From Spinacia oleracea (lineage: Eukaryota; Streptophyta; Magnoliopsida; Caryophyllales; Amaranthaceae), in contig NC_079491.1 in NCBI RefSeq assembly GCF_020520425.1, positions 2,542,001 through 2,606,000 on the forward strand: a stretch of 64,000 bases of DNA, written 5' to 3'. Under the pieces are notes generated by a model. That model was not told the origin of the DNA and ran no database searches. It saw only the letters and a program-made list of their open reading frames with translations. Made by a program: the position numbers and the translations under genes. Below, one piece after another: positions 22,144-30,805 of the stretch. How positions within the stretch are numbered: the first letter of the stretch is position 1; every line of letters begins with the position of its first letter.

Positions 22144-22678
22144 TGTAGGCATTAAAAATATGAAGAATGCCACATCATCATTTTTTGTCCCGAAAAAGTC
22201 AAATGTTGACTTCTATTATTAAATGTCAGATAAATTGTTTAATTTGGGTTATAAACCAAATAGGCCCATTTTTAATAAATGACGTTCATTTAATAGGAGT
22301 GGGTTATTTAAATGAGCTTAAGTAAAGAGGCCCATTTATCCACAAAAGGAAAACCCTAAACCTAAGAAGAGGATATAAAAAGTTCTCTCCAAGTCATTTG
22401 GCAGACAGACTGAACGTAGTATACAAAAACCTACTACTCTCCAGAAAAAACCCGAAGACGGCTTCCAAGCACACAAGTCTGACATCAAATCTCGGTGGAA
22501 GAAGAACAACAAGCACAAACGCCGTTCTACCTTCAAACCACAAATTCTTGCTGTTGTAGAGATCGAATCAGTGGATAAACATTAGAGATTGTACCCAAAT
22601 ACAAAATCAATAAAAATATATTTTGTTCACATTATTTTGATTCTGTTATTTTTGCAGACTCGTAAATTTGTGTTTACA
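22144..22678 (+). repeat. Left LTR of the truncated retrotransposon copy
   Basis: 535 bp, TGTAGG...TTTACA, preceded by CCCAC. It contains a telo-box-like AAACCCTAAA (22351-22360), TATAAAA (22374-22380) and AATAAA (22609-22614). It is identical by eye to 37486-38020. Confidence 0.92.
22374..22380 (+). promoter_or_regulatory. LTR TATA box
   Basis: TATAAAA, 14 bp after a telo-box-like AAACCCTAAA; the expected promoter of the genomic transcript. Equivalent positions exist in the other two LTRs. Confidence 0.65.
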
Positions 22679-22680
22679 AA

Positions 22681-22700
22681 TTGGCACGCTCGGTGGGACC
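22681..22700 (+). other. Probable primer-binding site
   Basis: TTGGCACGCTCGG... starts two bases after the LTR, the expected location and TGG-type start for a tRNA primer site. I could not name the tRNA. Confidence 0.5.
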
Positions 22701-22754
22701 ACTCTACCACTCATCTCCTTCTCTACAAAAAAAAAAATCAATCTACCAACGAAG

Positions 22755-25700
22755 ATGGCTGCTCAACAAACCGTTTCCATGTCCGATGCTGAGAAGGCCG
22801 CTATGGTGAAACAAAGGGCGGCAGAATTGGCTGAGATGATGAAAGGGCGTGACGAGGGTATACGCACCAGAGGAATGAAGAACGCTGATCTGAATGAGGC
22901 TGCTTCGAGTCTGCGTTCGGCTCCTATCACCACCAAAACAAGGAGAAAGAGCCATGTCCGTGCTTCCTCCGACGTGTCCCCGAATCCGTATTACCGCAAA
23001 TCCCGCAACATCCCTGTTTTCGGGTCCTTTCCTGCTGAAGGTGCACGATTCCTTATGCCCGGTGAAGAAGATATGCGTCCTCACCAAAAGCCTGACAGGC
23101 TGGTCATCCACACTAGTCCTTTGTTCGATCCTTTCTATGTAGAAAGCGATGCAAAGAGTAGTACCGGGTCTTCTCCAACGTCACCCCTCAAAGTATCAGA
23201 TTGTGAAGAATCGGTCCAGTCCCTACAGACCGACATTGCGGAGGTGATGGCGATCGAATCAAAGACCGTTGAGGAGCAGCTTGCCGAAATGAAGGGCATG
23301 ATCGTGAAGCTCATGAAGGATGGCGAGGAGAAAGACGAGGAAATCAAGAAGCAGAATGAGAGGATTTCCTCCTTAACCAAAAAGCTCAAGAAACAGGAAG
23401 AGAGCGCAGACGAAGAGAACGACGACTCTGAAGGGAGTACGACTTCAAAATCTACCACAAAGGGTGAAAAACCCGACGACACATTCACCATGAAAAAGAT
23501 CCAGGACATGATAACAAATGCGGTGAAGAATCATATCGTCGGAAGCTCCGGCCCTAGTCATCTTTATGAGAAGCCGTACACGAAGAGAATCGATCACTTA
23601 AGGATGCCCGTCGGTTATCAACCTCCGAAGTTCCAGCAGTTTGACGGAAAGGGGAACCCCAAGCAGCATGTAGCCCACTTCATCGAAACGTGCAACAACG
23701 CTGGCACATCGGGGGATTTACTCGTCAAACAGTTCGTCCGTTCTCTAAAGGACACGGCATTCGACTGGTACACGGACCTTCCTGCAGAAGCCATCGACAG
23801 TTGGGCAGAAATGGAGGAAGAATTCAAGGCCAGGTTCTACAGTACACGACGTGTCGTCAGCATGATTGAATTGACAAAGACGACACAGTGGGAGAATGAG
23901 CCTGTTGTAGATTACATCAACCGGTGGCGCACTCTAAGCCTGGAATGCAAGGACCGTCTGACGGAGACCTCTGCTATTGCAATGTGCATCCAAGGTATGA
24001 ACTGGGATTTGCTGTACATTTTGCAGGGCATAAAACCAAGATCCTTTCAAGATTTGGCTACCCGTGCTCATGACATGGAGATCAGTATCACCAATAATCG
24101 TGGAGGAAGTTCTTCAAGTTTCAAGAAGGAAAAGAAGGACTTCAAGAAGCCTGAGAAATACGTGAAAGATTCAACCAAGGAGTCATTTGCCGTTGCCACT
24201 AGCTCTGCCCCTGTAAAAATTTCGGCGAAGCCTAAAACTGAACAGAAGAAAGGGCCATTTACAAAAGATGCTCGGAGAGATAAGCCAACGCTTAAAGAAC
24301 TCCAAGCAAAGAAGTATCCATTTCCAGATTCAGACTTGGCCGGCATGTTGGACGATTTGTTGGAGAAGAAGGTCATAAGCTTGCCTGAGTCCAAGCGCCC
24401 TGATCAAATGGGAAGGACATCTGACCCAAACTTTTGCCCTTACCATCGAATAGTGAGCCATCCTATCGAAAAGTGCATCACTCTCAAGGAGAGAATCATG
24501 CAACTTGCAACAGAAGGGAGGATTGTGCTAGATCTGGATGAAGCGGCGGAGTCCCATCATGCTTCAGTCATCCAGTTTGGAAGTTTGGATCCCATTTTGA
24601 TAATAGATCCCGTCAAGAATTCTGCGTCCACCCCTCTACCTCGCAAGGAAGATGAGGAAGGATGGACATTAGTGACGAGAAGGAAGAAGAGAAAGCAAAC
24701 GAAGCTAGAAGAGCAACCTCCTCTTCGTCAAAAGCAACACCAGAAAAGAAACAAATCCAAAAGTTCGCATGTCACGAGAAACAAAGGTCTCGTGAAAAAG
24801 AAGAGCACCTCGCGCGACAGTTTTCCCACAAAGGAGGTACGAAAGCATGTCACATTAAATGATTTCCTTCCGCAGGAATACCTCGGCGAAATTTCTGTCA
24901 ACACAGTGACCTGTAGCGTGGCGGAAGAAGAAGAGAAAGAAGAGAAAAGTCTAGTCTCTGAAGGGCTAAACCATGAAAGAGACCCTGAAAGAGATGCAAA
25001 GATTCTGGCGTTGTTAGGTACAGTCCCTTCTCGAATGGGTTGGCGCCAAGCTTTATCCCTACCCGAAGAAATGAGGTTCGCCCTTGCACGTGCCATAGAA
25101 AATCCGACGCAATATACATCGAAGGAAAATATTGAGCAAGGGATCTACGAAAATCACCCTGAGCGTTGTGCTGCATGCAGTGCGGCCTTGGCATTCACAG
25201 ACGAAGACCTTATGTTGGGTTCAAAGCCTCACAACAGACCTCTCTTTGTATGTGGATACATCCGCAAGAAAAAGATCAACCGCATCTTGGTAGACGGAGG
25301 TTCCGCAGTGAACATAATGCCGAAGTCCACCATGACGAAGTTGGGAATCACCGAAAGTGAGTTGACCGAAAGTCGATTGATGATCCAAGGATTCAATCTA
25401 GGCGGGCAACGAGCCATCGGTATGATAAGAGTTGATCTGACTATCGGAGAAATGACTGCAACAACGATTTTTCATGTCATTGATTCGAATACTTCATATC
25501 GCCTATTGCTAGGCCGACCTTGGATGCACGAAAATGGAGTAGTAGCCTCAACCTTGCATCAATGCTTCAAATATTACAGAAACGGTGAAAGAAAGGTGAA
25601 TGCGGACGTGAAGCCATTCTCTGAAGTAGAGTCTCATTTTGCCGATGCGAAATTCTATGCCAGCCAAGGAGAGCCTGTTGAAGTAATGCCCACGGAAATT

Positions 25701-28700
25701 GCATCGACTGGAAAAGTCATGCCGAAGAAGTTGCAATCAAGGGTTACAGAAGAGAAGCCTTCAAGGAATGTTCTGGAGCCGTCACATGAAACAGTTGATG
25801 AGAAGAAAAGCAAGGAGATTCTTTCGCAAAGAGTTGAAGAAAATCCTAGAGAAGCAGTGCCAGTGCTACGTTACATCCCCATGTCGCGTCGCAAAGAAGG
25901 TCAGTCTCCGTTTATGAATTGTGGAGCAGAAACAACTTCAAAAAAGGTCAAGGACATGCCGCAAGAATTTGATAAAAGCATGACATTGCCGGTCCATAAG
26001 ATCAGTGACCCGAAGATATTGACTTCTCCTACTCCAAACTCCACGAAGTCGCCAGAAACACCTAGCTCAAGGAAAGATGGCTTCGATCCAGTTGCATACA
26101 AGTTAATGGAAAATTCTGGTTATGATTTCTCTAACCCAAAACCCATGGGAAAGCTCGTTGAAGATAAGTCATACGGCCTCAATAAAACTCAGCAAAAACT
26201 TCAGCAACAAGGTGAACGTGTTTGGGTGAAAAAGGTTGGTTTGGGATTCAAGGAGTCTAAGCCAATTATCATCTCAGGACGACGGAGGTCAATGCAAGCA
26301 TCACAGTACATTGGAGTTCAGGAAATGGAAGAAAGTGTGGATGAGAATTTTGAGCCAGTCCAGAAAGAATCGGTTTTTGATAGGATACATCCGTCTTCAG
26401 CTAAAGCACGGTCCTCCGTCTTTGATAGGCTCGACGGTCCGGTAAACTCTCCAACACCAAGTCGAGTCTTTGATAGATTGGGAGATCATTCCGGGAAAGC
26501 ACATAAGAGCCCGAATGCAAAAGATGTCTTCGCAAGATTGGGAAAAGTCACTGGCAAACCCACCAATTGTCTGTCACAGAAGCCTAAGAAGGAAGTCTTC
26601 AGTCGTCTTGGGAAGAAGGACGTTTCGCTCAAGCCGCAGTGGAGGCCGAAAAACACTGCATCAAAAACAAGAGACAAGTTCGAGCTGGAAAACGATGTCA
26701 GAAGCAACGTACCTTCTCGAATGAAACGCTTGGCGGTACTGGAAGTGAAGACAGGTGATTCTCTCCGTGTAAAAGGCCACACCATGGTTCTAACCTGCCA
26801 AAAGAGCCCCACAAGCCAGAAACGTGATGCCGTAGAAGATATGACGGTCACCTCCTATCATATCACCGCTTATGAGGATGTAGACTTGGAGGAGGAGATG
26901 GAAACAACAGAAGCACCAAAAAATCTTGATGATGGAGTTGAGACCACAATTGATGAACTAAAGGAGTTGAATCTCGGCACCCAAGATGATCCGCGTCCAA
27001 TCTATGTTAGTGCTCTGCTCACTCAGGAAGAAGAGAAGGGATACTTCGAAATACTCACCGAGTACAAAGATGTTTTCGCCTGGAGTTACAGGGAAATGCC
27101 GGGTCTTGACCCCAAAGTGGCGGTCCACCGTTTAGCAGTAAGGAAAGGAGTCTCAGCAAAGAAGCAACCTCAGAGACGCTTCCGACCTGAATTAATTCCA
27201 GAAATTGAAGCTGAAGTCAACAAACTCATCGACGCTGGCTTCATTCGTGAAGTAAAGTATCCTACTTGGATTGCAAACATTGTACCTGTGAGGAAGAAAA
27301 ATGGCAAGTTGCGTGTTTGTGTAGATTTCAGAAATCTGAATGAAGCGTGTCCTAAGGATGATTTTCCTTTGCCTGTCACCGAGATAATGATTGATGCAAC
27401 GACCGGACATGAAGCATTATCCTTCATGGATTGTACGGCGGGATATAATCAGATCCTCATGGCGCCCGAAGATCAAGAAGCAACGGCGTTCCGTACACCA
27501 AAGGGTATCTTTTGCTACAAGGTGATGCCGTTTGGTTTGAAAAATGCAGGCGCAACTTATCAAAGAGCAATGCAGAAAATCTTCGAGGACATGATGCATA
27601 AGACCGTTGAATGTTATGTCGATGATCTTGTCGTCAAATCAAAGAAGAGGAACGATCATTTGCTTCATCTCCGCGAGGTATTCAAGAAATTGCGTAGGTA
27701 TCAATTGAAGATGAATCCCTTGAAGTGTGCATTCGGCGTAACCTCTGGAAAGTTCCTAGGATTTGTTGTGAGACATAGAGGAATTGAAATTGACCAGTCA
27801 AAAATTACAGCAATCCAGAATATGCCCGAGCCGAAGAACCTCAAAGAATTGCGCGGATTACAAGGGAGACTTGCATATATCCGACGCTTCATTTCGAATC
27901 TTGCAGGACGATGTCATCCTTTCAGCCATCTTATGAAGAAGGGCGCTCCATTTGAATGGGACGATTCATGTCGCAAAGCTTTTGAAAGCATCAAGCAGTA
28001 CCTCTCAACCCCACCTGTCTTGGGGGCACCGGTTCAAGGGAAGCCACTTATCCTCTACATCTCTGCTCATGAAAGGTCGTTGGGGGCATTGTGTGCTCAA
28101 GAGAATGGTGACGGAAAGGAAGCTGCTCTTTACTACCTCAGTCGTACGTTGGTTGGCGCGGAATTGAATTATTCGCCTATTGAGAAAGTGTGTCTAGCTT
28201 TGATCTTTGCAATCCAAAAGTTGAAGCATTACATGCAGGCACATACGGTGAAGGTGATCTCCAAAGCTGACCCCATAAAGTACATCCTATCAAGACCAGT
28301 ACTATCCGGAAGACTTGCTAAATGGGCTATGCTCATAAGTCAACATGATGTTGTGTACGTACCTCAAAAGGCGATCAAGGGACAAGCTTTGGCCGATTTC
28401 CTAGCTGCACATCCGATTCCATCACATTGGGAGCTTCCTGATGATCTACCTGGAGAAGAAGTATTCTACATTGATGTCTTACCTCCATGGGAAATGTACT
28501 TCGACGGAGCAGCTCGCCAAGATGGTGCGGGAGCAGGGGTCATCCTTGTATCACCTGAGAAACATGTCTTCACGTATTCATTTACGCTCACCAACTTATG
28601 CTCGAACAATGTTGCTGAATATCAAGCTCTCGTTCTGGGGCTTCAAATGGCAAAAGAGATGAAAATACAGGACCTTGATGTATACGGTGACTCCAAGCTG

Positions 28701-30248
28701 GTGATCCATCAACTCCTCGATGATTATGATGTCAAGAAAGATGACTTGATTCCTTATTATAAGCATGCTTCACAATTGCTGGCAGAATTTGAGAGCGTCC
28801 GATTGCAACATGTTCCAAGGAGTGCCAACAAGACAGCGGATGCACTTGCAAATCTCGCAGCCACATTGGCACTGGGGGCAGAAGAAAACATGTCGGTCCC
28901 GGTCTGTAATCGGTGGGTGATAAACCCTCAAGATGAAGTTGAAATTGAAGCTGAAGAACTCTCAGGTGCAGTTACTGTCTATGAGATAGACATAGAAGAT
29001 TGGCGTCGACCACTCATTGATTTCTTGGTACACGAAAAGTTGCCAAGCGATTTGAAACACAAGATGGAAATTCGACGACGTGCTCCACGCTTCATTTACT
29101 ACAAAGAAACACTTTACAGGCGTTCGTTCCTTGGAACCTGGTTGAGATGTTTGGGAGATGAAGAAGCAGCAAAAACAATGCAAGAAGCTCATTCTGGAGT
29201 TTGCGGAGCTCACCAATCTGGTCCTAAGCTTCACGACCGTGTCAAGAGGATGGGGTACTACTGGCCAACCATGGTTCAAGATTGCATGGAACTTGCGAAA
29301 AAATGTGAAGCTTGTCAATTCCATGCGAACTTTATTCATCAACCTCCGGAACCGCTACATCCGACAGTGACATCTTGGCCGTTTGAAGCATGGGGTCTCG
29401 ATGTTGTTGGTCCAATCACACCGAAATCATCAGGTGGTCATGCATACATCCTTGCCGCTACGGATTACTTCTCAAAATGGGCGGAAGCAATACCTCTTCG
29501 TGAAGTCAAGAAAGAGAACGTGGTCGATTTCATTCGGAATCACATCATACATCGATATGGCGTGCCACGTTACATAATCACAGACAACGGAACACCATTT
29601 GTCAACAAGTTGATGACGAGCCTTTGTGAGAAATTCAAGTTTGCACAAAACAAGTCTTCAATGTATAATGCACCTGCAAACGGACTAGCTGAATCTTTCA
29701 ACAAAACACTTTGCAAGTTGCTTAGTAAGATTGTTGGGAAACACCAGCGAGATTGGCACGAAAGAATGGGCGAAGCTCTATGGGCGTATCGTACCACGTA
29801 CAGGACACCAACTCAAGCGACACCTTATGCACTTGTGTATGGTGTGGAGGCCATATTGCCATTGGAGATTCAAATTCCGTCACTTCGCATGGCAATCCAG
29901 GAAAATCTCACTGAAGAAGAAAATGCTAAGATTCGTCTGGCAGAGTTGGAAGCACTTGACGAAAAGAGGCTTGAGGCGCAACAAAAGTTGGAATGCTACC
30001 ATGCTCGTTTGACAAGGGCGTTCAACAAGAAGGTGCGAGTACGGTCTTTCAAAGTTGGAGACACGGTCCTTGCTATCAAGAGACCGATCATTGTTTCTCG
30101 CAAAACGGGAAATAAATTTGCATCGAAATGGGATGGTCCTTACGTTGTCCAGGAAGTCTACACAAATGGAGCTTACAAGATCGTTGATGCAGAAGGACTG
30201 CGCATAGGCCCTATCAACGGCAAATTTTTGAAGCGTTACTACCCTTGA
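22755..30248 (+). CDS. Gag-Pol polyprotein of the Tat-clade Ty3/gypsy element
   Basis: One ORF of 2497 residues from the ATG at 22755; upstream in-frame codons reach back into the LTR end and are not a plausible start. Visible in order: Gag core (about 305-445, FDWYTDLPAEAIDSW), a Cys/His knuckle-like CPYH...HPIEKC (about 560-575), protease with VDGGS (Asp about 847), a spacer with five VF(D/A/S)RLG-like repeats (about 1205-1283), reverse transcriptase with YVDD (1621-1624), the ordinary RNase H (about 1765-1850), a second RNase H (from YFDGAAR, Asp 1917), and integrase with an HHCC finger (about 2145-2185) and D2216, D2277, E2313 (35 residues between the last two). The double RNase H places it in the Tat clade. 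Confidence 0.95.
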   Translation: MAAQQTVSMSDAEKAAMVKQRAAELAEMMKGRDEGIRTRGMKNADLNEAASSLRSAPITTKTRRKSHVRASSDVSPNPYYRKSRNIPVFGSFPAEGARFLMPGEEDMRPHQKPDRLVIHTSPLFDPFYVESDAKSSTGSSPTSPLKVSDCEESVQSLQTDIAEVMAIESKTVEEQLAEMKGMIVKLMKDGEEKDEEIKKQNERISSLTKKLKKQEESADEENDDSEGSTTSKSTTKGEKPDDTFTMKKIQDMITNAVKNHIVGSSGPSHLYEKPYTKRIDHLRMPVGYQPPKFQQFDGKGNPKQHVAHFIETCNNAGTSGDLLVKQFVRSLKDTAFDWYTDLPAEAIDSWAEMEEEFKARFYSTRRVVSMIELTKTTQWENEPVVDYINRWRTLSLECKDRLTETSAIAMCIQGMNWDLLYILQGIKPRSFQDLATRAHDMEISITNNRGGSSSSFKKEKKDFKKPEKYVKDSTKESFAVATSSAPVKISAKPKTEQKKGPFTKDARRDKPTLKELQAKKYPFPDSDLAGMLDDLLEKKVISLPESKRPDQMGRTSDPNFCPYHRIVSHPIEKCITLKERIMQLATEGRIVLDLDEAAESHHASVIQFGSLDPILIIDPVKNSASTPLPRKEDEEGWTLVTRRKKRKQTKLEEQPPLRQKQHQKRNKSKSSHVTRNKGLVKKKSTSRDSFPTKEVRKHVTLNDFLPQEYLGEISVNTVTCSVAEEEEKEEKSLVSEGLNHERDPERDAKILALLGTVPSRMGWRQALSLPEEMRFALARAIENPTQYTSKENIEQGIYENHPERCAACSAALAFTDEDLMLGSKPHNRPLFVCGYIRKKKINRILVDGGSAVNIMPKSTMTKLGITESELTESRLMIQGFNLGGQRAIGMIRVDLTIGEMTATTIFHVIDSNTSYRLLLGRPWMHENGVVASTLHQCFKYYRNGERKVNADVKPFSEVESHFADAKFYASQGEPVEVMPTEIASTGKVMPKKLQSRVTEEKPSRNVLEPSHETVDEKKSKEILSQRVEENPREAVPVLRYIPMSRRKEGQSPFMNCGAETTSKKVKDMPQEFDKSMTLPVHKISDPKILTSPTPNSTKSPETPSSRKDGFDPVAYKLMENSGYDFSNPKPMGKLVEDKSYGLNKTQQKLQQQGERVWVKKVGLGFKESKPIIISGRRRSMQASQYIGVQEMEESVDENFEPVQKESVFDRIHPSSAKARSSVFDRLDGPVNSPTPSRVFDRLGDHSGKAHKSPNAKDVFARLGKVTGKPTNCLSQKPKKEVFSRLGKKDVSLKPQWRPKNTASKTRDKFELENDVRSNVPSRMKRLAVLEVKTGDSLRVKGHTMVLTCQKSPTSQKRDAVEDMTVTSYHITAYEDVDLEEEMETTEAPKNLDDGVETTIDELKELNLGTQDDPRPIYVSALLTQEEEKGYFEILTEYKDVFAWSYREMPGLDPKVAVHRLAVRKGVSAKKQPQRRFRPELIPEIEAEVNKLIDAGFIREVKYPTWIANIVPVRKKNGKLRVCVDFRNLNEACPKDDFPLPVTEIMIDATTGHEALSFMDCTAGYNQILMAPEDQEATAFRTPKGIFCYKVMPFGLKNAGATYQRAMQKIFEDMMHKTVECYVDDLVVKSKKRNDHLLHLREVFKKLRRYQLKMNPLKCAFGVTSGKFLGFVVRHRGIEIDQSKITAIQNMPEPKNLKELRGLQGRLAYIRRFISNLAGRCHPFSHLMKKGAPFEWDDSCRKAFESIKQYLSTPPVLGAPVQGKPLILYISAHERSLGALCAQENGDGKEAALYYLSRTLVGAELNYSPIEKVCLALIFAIQKLKHYMQAHTVKVISKADPIKYILSRPVLSGRLAKWAMLISQHDVVYVPQKAIKGQALADFLAAHPIPSHWELPDDLPGEEVFYIDVLPPWEMYFDGAARQDGAGAGVILVSPEKHVFTYSFTLTNLCSNNVAEYQALVLGLQMAKEMKIQDLDVYGDSKLVIHQLLDDYDVKKDDLIPYYKHASQLLAEFESVRLQHVPRSANKTADALANLAATLALGAEENMSVPVCNRWVINPQDEVEIEAEELSGAVTVYEIDIEDWRRPLIDFLVHEKLPSDLKHKMEIRRRAPRFIYYKETLYRRSFLGTWLRCLGDEEAAKTMQEAHSGVCGAHQSGPKLHDRVKRMGYYWPTMVQDCMELAKKCEACQFHANFIHQPPEPLHPTVTSWPFEAWGLDVVGPITPKSSGGHAYILAATDYFSKWAEAIPLREVKKENVVDFIRNHIIHRYGVPRYIITDNGTPFVNKLMTSLCEKFKFAQNKSSMYNAPANGLAESFNKTLCKLLSKIVGKHQRDWHERMGEALWAYRTTYRTPTQATPYALVYGVEAILPLEIQIPSLRMAIQENLTEEENAKIRLAELEALDEKRLEAQQKLECYHARLTRAFNKKVRVRSFKVGDTVLAIKRPIIVSRKTGNKFASKWDGPYVVQEVYTNGAYKIVDAEGLRIGPINGKFLKRYYP

Positions 30249-30297
30249 AGTTGTGCAACATTGTAACCTCCTAAGCACGAGGCTAAACTGCAACTGA

Positions 30298-30300
<3 letters not shown>

Positions 30301-30341
<41 letters not shown>

Positions 30342-30368
30342 GGAAATGACGTCAGCAAACGACGTCAG

Positions 30369-30420
<52 letters not shown>
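30301..30420 (+). other. Paired long A-tracts around TGACGTCA motifs
   Basis: About 39 A, then a short spacer containing TGACGTCA and CGACGTCA, then about 52 A. It lies between the ends of the convergent Gag-Pol and antisense ORFs. A third A-run of 23 lies near 30738-30760. The right copy has about 41 and 52 A at 45642-45764. Confidence 0.85.
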
Positions 30421-30423
<3 letters not shown>

Positions 30424-30805
30424 AGAAATTATTTTTGCTTTTAAGGAACTACGTTGGCTTGATCTTATGGAGTGAATTTATTCATTTCATAAGTACGTAG
30501 GCAGCTTGAAGGAATCACTAACTTTAAGTCCAGCCACACCAAAAATCTCTCCCATTTTTGTACTGCTCCTGGCCCGCAAGAGTATAAACTGTGAACGGCT
30601 AAATAAATAAATGAAAATTTCATGTTGGTTTCCTATGAGTTGAATGAATATGGAATCAATGACAAAAATCTTTGACAGGAAGAATGACGAGTCTTATTCA
30701 TTTCATTTTTGGAATTCTTAAAACAAATTGGTCTCTAAAAAAAAAAAAAAAAAAAAAAAGAATTAAAAGAAAACAAGTGCAACGATGGTAACAAGAAAGG
30801 CGGAA

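Noticed and set aside
22681-22700. Assigning a specific tRNA primer
   Set aside because: I could not match the site with confidence to a known plant tRNA 3' end.
22668-22754. Upstream extension of the Gag-Pol ORF starting in the LTR
   Set aside because: These codons run through the LTR end and the primer-binding region; the ATG at 22755 is the first plausible start. The same applies to 38010-38096.
24662-29797. Many 60-130-aa ORFs in other frames inside the Gag-Pol region (and copies at 40004-45139)
   Set aside because: Frame shadows of a long, well-conserved polyprotein.
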